Shown: positions 23,425 through 35,055, numbered from the stretch's first letter. The stretch is DNA of 64,000 nt from Hermatobates lingyangjiaoensis (GCA_026182355.1 JAPFBL010000084.1:12859001-12923000), one strand, 5' to 3'. Program-made: numbers and translations. The notes: a model not told the origin generated them from the sequence alone.

Positions 23425-23640
23425 TGTTTTCCTCCTTTTTATTCCCACACTTATTCTCTAATTTCAAAACGATTTCTTAATCTAACCTCAAATTGAGTAA
23501 ATAAATTTTTATAAAAAAAACCCCCCAGTCAATGGAGATTAAGAAGGACCAAAAACCTCTATATAGTTACTCTTCATGTATTTTTTTTATTACTTAATCT
23601 TGGTTTAAACTAAATCTAGGCTATTTTATTAAAGTCTATC
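23425..23640 (+). repeat. Direct repeat block A1
   Basis: Matches 24785-24990 (block A2) over about 200 bases with scattered differences, including the shared stretch TTAAGAAGGACCAAAAACCT. It contains a run of seven C at 23521-23527. Confidence 0.85.
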
Positions 23641-24234
23641 TTAAATAAAATGTACTCATTTAATATATATGTATAATAAAAGAAATGAGACTGATATAGT
23701 AATAAAATAGTAAATAGACAAACTAATTAATTTGTTGTTTATGTTTTAATGAACTAATTTTTAACTATTTTTAATTAACCATACTAATTGTTAATATGTT
23801 TAAATTTTAAGTTTTTTTCATCAAAATGAATTAAAGCTTGCATATTATAGAAAAAAAGTTTAGCAATAATAGCTTCGCTAAAACAAATTGAAGTTTAAGA
23901 GAACTAAGAACCAAGTGTTAGGTGTCATCAAATCTTTGTTAATCTAAAAACCACTATAATATACAACAAAGAATTCTTAGCATTCTTAATGATATAACTG
24001 CTCAACGAAATGAGGAATTGAAAAACTGAATTCTGGCATGTAGAATGTAGTGTTAATACAATTGCTAGATAGAAGTTAAGTTCATAAGAATCAATTATAA
24101 AATCACAACACTCAAGACAAAGAAATATAAAGTTTTAGTATTTTAAAGTTTTATTTTAATGGATTACAGTAATTTTCCGGTCGAAATTCTCAAAAGGTGG
24201 TAGCGTACGAGCATCTGGGATGTATAGCACTGCG

Positions 24235-24350
24235 CAATTACTGCTCAATAGATTCATTTAACGACTTAATACCGAGATCCTTCGTTATGACTCTAATTTC
24301 GTCAATTGCTTTTAATAATGAATATTTTACGTGTAATAGTTATTAGACTA
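24235..24350 (+). repeat. Direct repeat block B1
   Basis: Matches 24998-25113 (block B2), sharing ATAGATTCATTTAACGACTT. B1 lies about 600 bp after A1, whereas B2 follows A2 almost immediately. Confidence 0.87.
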
Positions 24351-24784
24351 AATACCGCTTACTTGTTGGCACCTTATAAATTACAGTAATTTCAGGTGAG
24401 AAAACTGGGCTGCAATTTCCAACCAGATGGATTATAGTTTCATTATCTTCCATGGAGTTAACCGGATAACAAAGGTTAATTTCAGTATTACGATATACGT
24501 TCAAAAACTCTACTTACACTTCTTCTAAAATTATTTCAATTAATATCTTTTTTTAACATATCCTTCAATGTTCACCAAGTTACTTAACTTTAATGTTAAT
24601 AAGGCATACCACATTAAACTTCATTAAAAGAAAATTCCTCATCAATTTTTTTTTGTTTGTAAAATGCATGTATTCTCAATTCATATAGTACATATAAATA
24701 ATTAAAATATTGCACAAACAGAATAATGTACAACAAAAATTGTCTCCTCACAGGTATCATTATTTAATACATTATATTTATATT

Positions 24785-25113
24785 TTACCCAAAATTTTCC
24801 TCCTTTTAACCCTTATTTATATTCTCAACTTCAAAACAATTTCTTCATCTAACATCAAAATTGAGTAAATAAATTTTTATAAAAAATTTCCAAGTTAAAT
24901 TGGATTAAGAAGGACCAAAAACCTCTATATGGTACACTTCGTGTATTTTTTTTATTCATTAATCTTGGTTTAAACTAATCTATGTTACGAAACTGGTTAC
25001 TGGTCAATAGATTCATTTAACGACTTAATACCGAGATATTTTGTTATGACAATTATTTCGTCAATTGCTTTTAATAATGAATAGTTTACGCGTAATAGTT
25101 ATTAGACTATTAA
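24785..25113 (+). repeat. Direct repeat blocks A2 and B2, adjacent
   Basis: Second copy of the A-B pair, with only a few bases between the blocks. Either the first copy gained about 600 bp between A and B or this copy lost them. Confidence 0.85.
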
Positions 25114-25186
25114 ACTAAATCTTAGCTTAAACTAAAAATGGCTCCTACAGTGTACATGTGTTGTTTTTTATATCAATATTGAAAAA

Positions 25187-25788
25187 GCTCCCCATACCAA
25201 AATGACAAGAACAGAACTAAACAGACGCTATAGACTTTTAATTCACTTACTTGATAATCATTCAAAATTAACAACTGCCAATAAACTATTACTGTACAAA
25301 TCTATGATTATGCCTATTTGAACTTACGGTATTGAAATATGGGGAGCAACAAAATCTAGTAATCCCCAGAGGATACAAGCTCTTCAGTAAAAAATTCTTA
25401 GAAAAATTCTTCATTGTCCTTTCTACATACCAAATCAAACAATCTATTCAGACCTCAGGATTTCAACACTTCATCAAGTGGCAATATCTCACTACAAAGC
25501 CTTCCATAAAAATCTTTTTAGCAATAATAATCCCTTAGTCCTAAACATCTCATCAACAAATATGCCAGGAAATCCCAAAGGCGCCTGAAGAGAAAGTGGC
25601 CAAGCGACTTATTGGTGTGAATTACTCTAGTGACTTATAAATTTAATCTAAGTTTTATAACTTATTTTTCACGCCAGGAAGTATAATTACTGGATTATTT
25701 CTTCCCTTCTGCTCCATGTGCAAATTCTTTCATCATTGTCACTGGCAATGTTACATTTACGCTGTTGTGACTATATAAAATAAAAAAA
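25187..25788 (+). mobile_element. 5'-truncated jockey-like LINE with 12 bp TSD
   Basis: Flanked by AATATTGAAAAA at 25175-25186 and 25789-25800. Coding remains read LDNHSKLTTANKLLLYKSMI, TYGIEIWGATKS, NPQRIQALQ and, at the end, RRLKRKWPSDLLV (about 25582-25620), parallel to the LINE at 942. Early stops (for example at the Trp expected before TYG, near 25320) show decay. The 3' UTR ends in an A-rich tail. Only the RT thumb and C-terminal region remain. Confidence 0.87.
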
Positions 25789-25800
25789 AATATTGAAAAA

Positions 25801-26779
25801 ATGAAAAAAATCACTCTTTTGGGTAATATTTGATTTAAGAAAAGAAATATCTCCTAAACTAATAGCTAGAGGTTGTAATTTTACGATTATTGTAAACCAA
25901 ATAGTAGCTTTAATTGAAAAAAACTTCAGATTTTTCTCAATAACCAGAAAAGTCAATTTTTGGTTAAAATATCGAAATAAAAATTTGACTTATGGTTGGT
26001 TTTGAAAGAATGTGGGCACGATACTGGGCACTCTATTTGATGGAACATAATGAAATAATACAAAAAAACAGCTTTTTATAAGAAAATAACCTGTATGTTT
26101 TTTGTCAAAATTAAATTGACGGAAGAGAGCATCATGGTAAATTTTATAAATTAAGAATTTTTTCCCTTTGATCAGCTAACTATAAAGAATTAAATAAATT
26201 ACAGACGTAAAATTATTCATTTAAAGTAAATAAATAAATATGACAAAATTTTATAAAATTAGTACACTCTCTCATTTTTAAGAAATTCTGATTACTGCAA
26301 AATGCTCTCAAAACTCCACTTGGAAAAAAGACAACCTGCTGTAATCGTTGGATTTGTTTATATTGACATAGACTACTCCTCTCTTTCAAACATCGATGCT
26401 GTAATTTGTTCCGTAGATTCTAAAAACTGCATTTCTCTCTTATATAATTGTTCAGTTGCCAAGGACTATGGTAAGTAGTCCAAGTTTTCCAGAACATATA
26501 TAAATATAGCCAGACACTACCATGAAAAATGTTGTGTGGTCTAAACTCAACTTTACAATCCAACTTTACAATTTAAATGCCAATATCATTAGTCACTAAC
26601 ATCAAACTCGTTGACAATCAACCATTACATTTAGTAATGGTTTGATTTTAATTTGGCTTATGTGCAGACTTAGTTTTAAGGTACCTATACTCATATTAGT
26701 TACATCAAAATGAAAATCACTGTTCTGGAACAACCTGACAAGTTATAATTATGATTATTATAATTAAACTGAGGACCAC
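25801..26779. other. AT-rich DNA, nothing recognised
   Basis: No coding motif or repeat border seen. Confidence 0.5.
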
Positions 26780-28450
26780 ATGGGACTCACATCTAGGGAG
26801 GATCACATCTATCCTATTGTGCTTCCATTTGCCGTTTCCAGAAACAACTGCCGATTTAATGTTTTTTAACGAACTTTATAATTATCTGTGGAGAATTGTC
26901 TCTGACTTCTATTGGTTTTAGATGTGATTTGCCAAAATTCTTTAACATCTTAAAAGCTCTAGCCTTGTATTCACATAAAATGTGATCAAAGTTTTCCACC
27001 TCTTCTAGACAGAGTCTGCATTATTTATATGATATTAATTGCAGCTTGCATAAGTGACAGCGCAGAGGAAATGTCTGGTACGATATTTTACACATATTTT
27101 TTCTTTACATATTTAATTAAGTTTGAATGAGCTTTTTAAACTGAATTATACTTGATTGTTGTAGCTATTTTTCATTTTTCTTTTTCAACCCATTATTAAT
27201 CGCATCTTTGAGGATTCTGATAGCAAAAAGGATCGTTTCACTCCATCCTTTGTAGGCCAGTCCACTGCCTCATTTTCCTGTATTTCCATAGGTCCAAGTA
27301 CTCACATGCGAGTCAACATGATTGTGGCTATTCCACCTAGAAATATTAGAAATGTGACGTTCCTGTTTTTACTCAAACAGGTTAGTTCACTCATTTCTGA
27401 CTCATTGTATACCAGAGAAGAGCCTGGTATTCCAGGCAAAATTGTATTCCAATCTAGGCAATCTTTAATTATCATTTCGAATTAAATTGTACAAATTTCT
27501 TTGTGAGGCATTTTATATGTAACATATAGATTAAACTATCAATCTTCAGATTGATTAAATTTTTAGACATTTTATCTTACATATATGCATTTTAGTTTCA
27601 AACCGGTCTCAAATGACTGCAAACAAGCTATTTCTTGATAAAAACATCTAAGGGGTTTAATAATTTTGCCGTACTGGATGTAGGGTAGATAGACATTTCT
27701 CCAGGTATCCCCGGACAAGAATTGTAGTTAATTCAGGCAAATTTGGGTACGTTTTTCTTTAACATTAGGGTATCATACTACGGATGCATATGATATCACA
27801 CTGACTTATCACAACAGTACAGAGCCAAAGTATATCTTCGGGGTTAAACTCCAATCTCTACCAAAATAGTCTCTTAAAATAAAACATCGTTCGTGTGGCC
27901 TTAGCCAATGAATCTGTCACATGAATTTTCCATTTTAGTCTTCCATATTTATTTCCATACCAATGAGATTTTTAGCTTAGTATTTTTTAATAAAGAGACC
28001 TTTGAAATTTACTTTTTTTTTCAATAAGAAGGGTATAAGGACCGTTTTAGCTGGATGAATATCCAAACATTTCTTATTTACCCATCTTTCAACAGATTGG
28101 AGAGCATGCTGCATAAGCTCAAAGGTAGTGTCATCCAACTTTCCTCCTCTCTTAATGGAAGGTTATCTACATATAATTCTTTATTCCAACCTTAATTAAT
28201 TAGAGTATCCAGTACGATATACACAAATAATGATCACAATAAGGGTGATAGTACAACTCCATGAGGAAAGGTCTTTAGTGGTCACAATGTCAGTTGCGCT
28301 AGATCCTATACTTTTCTGATTATTTTTTACATTGTTTCAAGACATTCTATAGTCAATGAATTAATACATCTAAGTATTAGTGCTAACTGAATGGTTTGGA
28401 AGTAAGCCTCTCAAAGCTCCTTCTATATCTCAAAAGCATCTTAGAATAAT
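26780..28450 (-). pseudogene. Decayed LINE: RT, RNase H and C-terminal CCHC region
   Basis: Minus-strand pieces occur in the order expected of jockey/I/R1-group LINEs with RNase H. HGVVLSPLL (28265-28242 region) is RT motif B. YVDN at 28173-28162 stands where YADD is expected, so the second catalytic Asp is lost. CLDIHPAKTVLIPF follows near 28070-28030. In RNase H, VTFLIFLGG sits near 27365-27340 and NEAVDWPTKDG (for NExAD) near 27275-27243. CRLCLEEVENFDHILCEYKAR (27020-26955) is the cysteine/histidine knuckle near the C-terminus. Stops and frameshifts are frequent. A relative of the C-terminal part is at 31722. Confidence 0.85.
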
Positions 28451-29054
28451 TTCTTATTTTATTTCTATATAAACCTAAATATTTTTAAAATTTGTTGACT
28501 AAAATTTTTAGATTTGATTCTGTGGTTATGATTTTCTGATAGGCATGTTTGCATTACGAAGAGGCTTATTTGACAAAAACATATGTTAATATACATAAAT
28601 TTTAATAACTCATTTTTATTTAAATATTCTTCCAATATGTAATTTCATGAAGTGTTTGTAGTAAAACAATGCCAAATATGAAGTTTTAAGTTTCTTGAAT
28701 CACCAGATAAGAGACTTAAAATAGTCATTTATCAAAAAAAACGAAAAAATATTTTTCCCATACTTGAACACTACCCAAACACAATGGGATTCTTAAACAC
28801 ACCCAGACTATATTGCTGATATTTGTTAAAAGCTGCGGCATGTCAAAAACACTTTCGTTTGACAACTATCTATCACACGCTGGAAAGACTCATAAAATAA
28901 ATTTTTCTTTTGCGTTCCTTTTATAGTTTTAACAATTTATTCTTTTTAAATATTATATTACCTCTTTAAAATGTTTTCAATTTGCATTTATTATTTACTA
29001 CATTTATTAAACCTTTAAATAAGAAATTTGTTTTACTCGCTTCTGTGAAAAAGC
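28451..29054. other. AT-rich DNA, nothing recognised
   Basis: No coding motif or repeat border seen. Confidence 0.5.
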
Positions 29055-29290
29055 GTTCCGAGTCTGTACGATATCAGGTACTTGTTAAAGATCCCTAATA
29101 TAAATACACTTGAGTTAGGCAAAATGTAGGGACCTCTTCACCCCCCACCACCACAATGTATAATCAACAGGTAATGTGGCTCGCCCATTACTAAAATGGG
29201 TGCCAAATAATAAATGAGCCACAATTTCCAGCCCTAGAACAGCACTAAAAGGTGAAAGCCGTATAAGTATGGGCGTTGGAAAACATCAAG
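29055..29290 (+). mobile_element. SINE 3' part (headless copy)
   Basis: From about 29055 it matches the body of the SINE at 49577-49895 (ATATCAGGTACTTGTTAAAG, GAGTTAGGCAAAATGTAG). The tRNA-like head is missing. The 3' part differs from that copy and is shared with 32390-32580, suggesting a second subfamily. It contains a two-tier hairpin: outer TGTGGCTC/GAGCCACA (29175-29182 / 29216-29223) and inner CCCATT/AATGGG. Confidence 0.7.
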
Positions 29291-31320
29291 AATTCCACCC
29301 AATACCCTCATGACTATGTATCCAAACAAACTCCACATGCTTCTTTGTGTTGTTCAAGGATCGTGAAGACATCATAAATCTTCATAATCATGAAGATTCC
29401 TTCAAATGGTGTTAATCTAAAGTATCAGAACTGACCTGGAATTTGAAAGAACTTCTACTGATCAGATTTTGAGTCCTTTGATTTGGGGAAGGGAAAAAGA
29501 ATTTAACTAAACAAACACCGACGTTCTAATGAGAAGATCAAGATTCTTCAGAGTTTTGTATATACACTGTGCATCTCCTGTAGTGGTATGGGAGTGTGTA
29601 TTTTTCAAGCTCGTCGAGCAACTCTTTGAAAATACGAATATAGAATACAAATCACCGTATTACTCGGAAAATGTCTTTAAAATAGTTAACTTAATTTTAA
29701 TTCATATTCTCATAACTTTGTTAACAAATAAAATGCTGGTAAAGTTGTGTATCACATTATTATTACATGATGGTAATTACTTAATGGAGGAGACAATAAA
29801 TTACTTTACAGAGACAATGATTTCAAGATTACCTTATTAATAACACCTCATGTTACCAAAATCAAATGATCAAAAATACATCACCCTAATTTAACTCGTA
29901 CAAAATTAAAATCACTCTGAAGGTGAACTAATCCAATCAACATAAATGCTATTCAATAAACGTGTTTTGTTTTAACACATAAAATTGTCCTCAAAAAATG
30001 GCAATAACTTTATTCGTATAAACAACCGTTTCCGGAATTAACGACACCATCTCCTACAAGAAAATTAAATTTAACTGGGAGCAATAAATATTTTATAGTA
30101 GACTTAACTAGAAATTAGCTTTTTGTTCATTTAGAAAGTGCATATGACTAGCGATTAGGGTGAAAATACCGCGACTTCAGAAGTCGTTTAATCTTAGCTT
30201 GAGTAGAAGAAATGAGATTATTTAATCATTCTTTTTACTACTCAAGATACCATATTTGGCATGTGGTATATTTCTCAACTTTTATAAACCATTTTTCTTT
30301 CTTTATATCGTCATATTGTAATCAAAATCACAATAACACCTGACTAAGTCAATTCAAAGATAACAACACAAAGAAAATGGAACTGAAGTTTTAAAGCCTT
30401 TTGTTAAGTACCAGAAGATATTCGTATAAAAAAAAGATCATCTTCTTGAATAACACAGTGAACTAATATTTTAGCCAAACGCGTTAACAGGTTTAATAAT
30501 ATTTCTAATGAAGTTGGCATCAAGAAAAATAGACTCTGTAATGTTAGAAAAACTATGGAAATAACTGTTAATAAAATTATATTCAACAATATCTTCTCTA
30601 GTACTAGTCATTATGGTTCATATTGATGCTATTATTCATAGAGTTATGAACAATATTTCTTTATTTATTGCTTTGCATGTTTTTATTTTTAGAAAACATG
30701 GTTCTCAGGTAGATGAAATAAAGCCTCATCTGGAGCCCCGTTATTTTTCTTACGTTTAATTCTATACCATTGAATCGTCACTCATAATCAGAGTGCACTT
30801 CGCTTTATTCCACAGTATGTTATAACACAGTGATATTTCACCTAATACTAATATAATTACATGTTTGAATTTAAAATAAAACAGCTTAAAAAATGCCTAA
30901 TTAGATAATAATTTTAAACCATTTTCACATAATTTAAAGTTTACAAATATAATTCTTACAGATTATTCAGTTCTTAAGTCAGCCAGCAACAATAATTTGT
31001 CAAGAAAAGTAGAAATTATGCTTTATTTGTTTATATAGTTTATTCTAATTTCAGACAAAAAAATACCTAGTTTTACATAATTGCTTTTATAGTATGTAAT
31101 GTAATTTTATTATTTATGAAGTTACATTTATGAATAATATAAATATATAACTCCAGCGGTGTCCAACACCTTCAACGTTAGAACAAATGTGTATCAGGGG
31201 CTGTAAACACTGTACTAGAATAAGCGATCAACAGAACACTATACTATACAGGCAACTATTATCAAACTTTTCTGTGCAACACCCTCAAGATTTCTTAAGT
31301 CTTGAATTAAGGTATGGATA
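29291..31320. other. AT-rich DNA, no gene supported
   Basis: A 103-codon frame at 29529-29840 (+) has no recognisable motif. Otherwise nothing seen. Confidence 0.5.
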
Positions 31321-31324
31321 AAAA

Positions 31325-31455
31325 AAATAAAATACTTCTGCCTATGAAAAAGGCAATGAAACCCGAAACGTCGTCAATGAGAGTTTAATTTGAACCTGAA
31401 GAACTGACCGAGTTCAGATAAACTTTAGTTTTGTTTTTATTAAACGGTCAATACT
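31325..31455 (+). mobile_element. PLE-type terminal fragment with hammerhead-like motif
   Basis: GCCTATGAAAAAGG, then CCCGAAACGTC (31340-31372), then TGAACCTGAAGAACTGAC and a T-rich tail. It is the same repeat as 35054-35165 (minus). The motif resembles a hammerhead with a one-base deletion in the CUGAUGA part. Confidence 0.6.
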
Positions 31456-31477
31456 TTTTATCAATATTTATATATAT

Positions 31478-31656
31478 ATATATAAAGATTTCACATAAAC
31501 ACGTGAAATAACAATCAATGATCAAACCACAATAAGAAATGGGAAAACAAGACTAAGACCTTTCAAACGTAGTTGGGTTTTTGACTCTGACGAAGATCGC
31601 TTGTTACGGTTGAAAGATCTTAGTCTTGTTTTCCCATTTCTTATTGTGGTTTGATC

Positions 31657-31660
<4 letters not shown>
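31478..31660. mobile_element. (TA)n-flanked fold-back element, copy 3
   Basis: Arms 31519-31569 and 31607-31657 are complementary with few mismatches. The loop holds TTGGGTTTTTGACTCTGACG. The right half contains CTGACGA...GAAAGATCTTAGTC (about 31587-31625). A (TA)n tract borders each side; the left outer segment has the shared CACATAAACACGTGAAAT. Confidence 0.85.

Positions 31661-31721
<61 letters not shown>
31660..31721. repeat. (AT)n microsatellite
   Basis: About 30 AT units. Confidence 0.97.
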
Positions 31722-31723
<2 letters not shown>

Positions 31724-32385
31724 AGAAAGAATTAAAAATCTATGTACGATACCTAACTGGACATTTTTTCTCAAATGTCACCTATATAAGATGAAAATAA
31801 CCTTAAACGAAGAATGTAGACTCTGTCTGGAAGAGGAATAAAACTCCGAACGAGTTTTGTGGGAGTTTGAGGCAATCACCTTTAAACTGTTAATGATTTT
31901 TAGCAAATCATACCCAAAACCAATGGAAGTTAGAGATACTACTCCAAAGTTAATTATTAAGTTCGTTAATAACACTAAAATCTAAACTTGTTATATTAAT
32001 GACAATGAGTAGCACAATAGGATATTTTTGGCCGCAGTGCGCGCGAGTCCTTAAGGCAGTGTTTTTCACAGGGTTCCACGAAACATTAAGGTTCCGCCAT
32101 TAGTCCTGGGGTTCCGAAATTTTTAATCAGACAAAAACTAAGAAAACATTAATTTATTTACCTATTTATAATTCTATTTCTATTTCATATATATCAAATA
32201 TGTACAATAATCTGAACATGCTTATTTTTATTTCATTTTATTAAATACCATTTTTTGGATAATACAATTAAATTATTTAACAGAGGTCCCTCGAGCCAGT
32301 GGAATATTTCTATGGGGTTCCTCTTTAGTAAAAAGAATGAAAAGCATTGCCTTAAGGACTCTGGGACTCGGGCCAATAATAGTAA
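31722..32385 (+). pseudogene. LINE C-terminal fragment and 3' UTR, interrupted by a hAT MITE
   Basis: The first ~260 bases read ERIKNLCTIPNW, then CHLYKMKITLNEECRLCLEE, then after a stop KPMEVRDTTPKLIIKFVNN, matching the C-terminal knuckle of the LINE at 26780. The 3' UTR starts GCACAATAGGATA in both. With the MITE (32057-32349 plus one TSD) removed, the UTR continues as GAGTCCTTAAGGACTCTGGG. Only the last ~90 codons of the ORF remain. Confidence 0.75.
32057..32349. mobile_element. hAT-type MITE, 293 bp, 8 bp TSD
   Basis: It begins CAGTGTTTTTCA and ends TGAAAAGCATTG, imperfect terminal inverted repeats with the CA(G/A)TG start usual for hAT elements. CCTTAAGG flanks it at 32049-32056 and 32350-32357. 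The interior is AT-rich with GGGGTTCC words near both ends and no ORF. It depends on a transposase elsewhere. Confidence 0.9.
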
Positions 32386-32389
32386 AGTA

Positions 32390-32580
32390 TTATTAGGTAC
32401 ATGTAAAGGCTCCTTCTATAATAAATTTGCGTAAGACCAAATTTAAAAATATAGCATTTGCAATGTAAAATTAAACCAAGAATATGGATCGCCCATAATA
32501 ACAAACGAGCCACACATACCCATCTCTAAAACAGCTCGGAAGACGTGATGCTATAAGTGTTTAAAAAAGGAACCAGAAAA
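32390..32580 (+). mobile_element. Decayed SINE, same subfamily as 29055
   Basis: GGTACATGTAAAGGCTCCTT and GCCCATAATAACAAACGAGC parallel the copy at 29055-29290 in the same order. The head and clean ends are lost. Confidence 0.5.
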
Positions 32581-33938
32581 AAAAATCAAAAACTATCATA
32601 GCATAATCATTTCAATAAACCATCCTGTATGAACCCTTCACCCTCAGTGTTGACGAAAATATGAGAACTGAAAATAGTCTGATAAAATATTCAAACATAT
32701 ACAGAGAAAGTTCCAAAATTTAACGGATTTCGTCTTGTATGCTTTCCTGTGTTTAAAAATTGATTATGTTATTAATTGTCCAATTGTATAACTTTTTTCT
32801 TTCACTAACTATGTGAAAAACGCGAATGAAAAAAGATTAACAAGCGAAATAAGCAGATGACAATCAGTGTATTAATTTTTTTGTGTAAAACCTTTTCAAT
32901 AACTGTTTGACAGGACTATCCTCTTCTAGATAAAGCCTTGGATAACGTTTGGTTCCAGAATAAAAATTAAATATAAACAGTTTAGAACAGTGACTATTAC
33001 TTTTAAACCTTCGTCTTTTTACTATTCATAGTAGATTAGAAAATATGAATGTTTCTGAAACATTAGGAAGTAATGATCAATTTACTAAGCAGGCAGAGCG
33101 AATGAATTCATTAATTAATTCATTAATGAAATCATTAATAAGCACATAATAAATAAATGTATTATTCAAAAGTTTGATCCTGTGTATATGCAAGTACACC
33201 AAATGTACAAAAACTAAATCACATGAAAAGTTTTCTCAACCAAACAGAAGAAAAACTAAAGCGCTTCCAGAAAGTCTTGAAAAAAAGAATTTAAATGTTC
33301 AAACGGTTTATATTCTGTCTGGGAGTTTCTCAATTAACACTATTACAAATACGATTATGAATATATTGATAAAGATTAAAGATTATGTTTAAAAGATTAT
33401 AAACTTATGTGATCAACCTTAACTTTATATCTAATAGATTTATCTGAAAAAATAATAGCGCACATTAAAAAACTGTAATTTTAAAATATCAAAATGAATA
33501 TATCACATAACTGTAGTATTTCACAGACAGAAAATCAAAAATAGGATCCAATTTTTAAACAATTTAACAACATTAATACCAATTTCAGTTTTAAAAAGAA
33601 AGGATTGCAATTTATATCTGTTTTATGAATGGGCTAACGTTACTATTTTTTCAATGCTATGATCAGTACTACAAATAAGATAAATTCACTTTTAATTTAT
33701 CATATCATTTATTAAAGTTTATTTTTCTTAATTAATACCTAATTTGTTACTTTTTAATTCTTTTATGATATATGATCTTTCAATTCTATATACTTTTTTA
33801 AAAATATTAACCTTATATTTTTTATTTCAAAAATGAAATTCAAGTAACTCAGATTTCTAGAAGCACATTTTGATAACTTACTGGCAAAATTTAACATGAA
33901 AACAAATTATAAAAAAAAGCTCCAATTATATGAAAATA
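32581..33938. other. AT-rich DNA, nothing recognised
   Basis: No coding motif. ATTAAT-rich self-complementary words occur near 33100-33145. Confidence 0.5.
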
Positions 33939-34200
33939 TATATATATATATATATATATCTATATATATATCAATGATCAAACCACAATAAGAAATGGGA
34001 AAAAAAGACTTACATGTTTTAACCGTAACAAGCGTCCTCGTCAGAGTCAAAAACTCAACTGTTAGATTTTTGACTCTGACGAAGACGAAGAAATGAAAAA
34101 AAAAACTAAAATGTTGTAACATTTTAGTTTTTTTTTTTTCATTTCTTAATGTGGTTTGATCATTGATTGTCATTTTTACGTGTTCATATGAACTCTTGCT
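33939..34200. mobile_element. (TA)n-flanked fold-back element, copy 4, diverged
   Basis: A TA tract (33939-33971) precedes the left arm from 33975; the right arm ends at 34162. The hammerhead-like region is replaced by a second inverted repeat (AACTAAAATG / CATTTTAGTT, about 34103-34130) with long A and T runs. The outer tail TTGATTGTCATTTTTACGTG is retained. Confidence 0.75.
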
Positions 34201-34209
34201 ATATATATA

Positions 34210-34432
34210 TATTGTTAAATAACGCCCCATATTTGGGTTGTATCCCTTTCTTACACAATTTCTCCAGTTTCCGAAATTCCTTCCTCGTCTCTTCATTAAA
34301 ACTATAAAGCTTATCACCAATATTGGTAAGCTTTATAGTTTTAATGAAGAGACGAGGAAGGAATTCCGGAAACTGGAGAAATTGTGTAAGCAACGGATAC
34401 AACCCAAATATGGGGCATTATTTAACAATATA
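34210..34432. repeat. Large palindrome of two PLE ORF starts
   Basis: Arms 34210-34313 and 34323-34432 are inverted copies of about 104 bp with only a handful of differences. Both encode, outward, FNEETRKEFRKLEKLCK and KYGALFNNI, an N-terminal PLE-type segment. The right arm runs on into LNEGLLPNFTYIYI and then a (TA)n tract; the left arm stops at NNIY and a TA tract. Fold-back copies 4 and 5 lie outside. Confidence 0.85.
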
Positions 34433-34463
34433 TGTTTAAATGAAGGACTGCTTCCAAATTTTA

Positions 34464-34472
34464 CATATATAT

Positions 34473-34540
<68 letters not shown>
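34464..34540. repeat. (TA)n microsatellite
   Basis: About 38 TA units with one phase slip; it joins the PLE ORF start to fold-back copy 5. Confidence 0.97.
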
Positions 34541-34543
<3 letters not shown>

Positions 34544-34746
34544 ATGATCAAACCACAATAAGAAATGGGAAAACAAGACTAAGATCTTTCAACCGTAACA
34601 AGCGGTCTTCGTCAGAGTCAAAAACCCAACTGAAAGATCAACCCAACGGTTGAAAGATCTTAGTCTTGTTTTCCCATTTCTTATTGTTGTTTGATCATTG
34701 ATTGTTGTTTCACGTGTTTATGTGAAATCTTTATATATATATATAT
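34541..34746. mobile_element. (TA)n-flanked fold-back element, copy 5 (cleanest arms)
   Basis: Arms 34545-34595 and 34647-34697 are 51 bp with one mismatch. The left half, read on the minus strand, gives GACT, CTGACGA, a GACCG/CGGTT stem, GAA, AGATCT, T, AGTC (about 34620-34578). A second partial core starts the right arm. The outer tail ends in TGTGAAATCTTTATATA. Confidence 0.88.
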
Positions 34747-34992
34747 AGTCAGCTTATCCGATATGCATGTCAGTTAAATTGTTATAACTATCATTTAAAG
34801 ATGTTATATAACTTTTATGCAAAAAATATTTTTTTTAAGAAAAAAGTGTTCAAGGACACACAACAGAACAAACTAAGAAATTGGTGCACAAGCGATTTAT
34901 CTACTAACTATTCCAGTTTTAAAGTTTTCAATCAGTTTAGAAAAGGTTGTTCGCTCAGAACAAGATAAATAGATAACTCTCTTCGTATTTTA

Positions 34993-34994
<2 letters not shown>

Positions 34995-35053
<59 letters not shown>
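34995..35053. repeat. (TA)n microsatellite, interrupted
   Basis: TA runs with two AA interruptions. Confidence 0.95.

Positions 35054-35055
<2 letters not shown>

Noticed and set aside
29529..29840. 103-codon plus frame
   Set aside because: No recognisable domain, AT-rich codons, no exon signals I can defend.
33907..34561. Overlapping frames on both strands with Ile/Tyr runs
   Set aside because: They arise from (TA)n tracts and the palindromic PLE/fold-back DNA.
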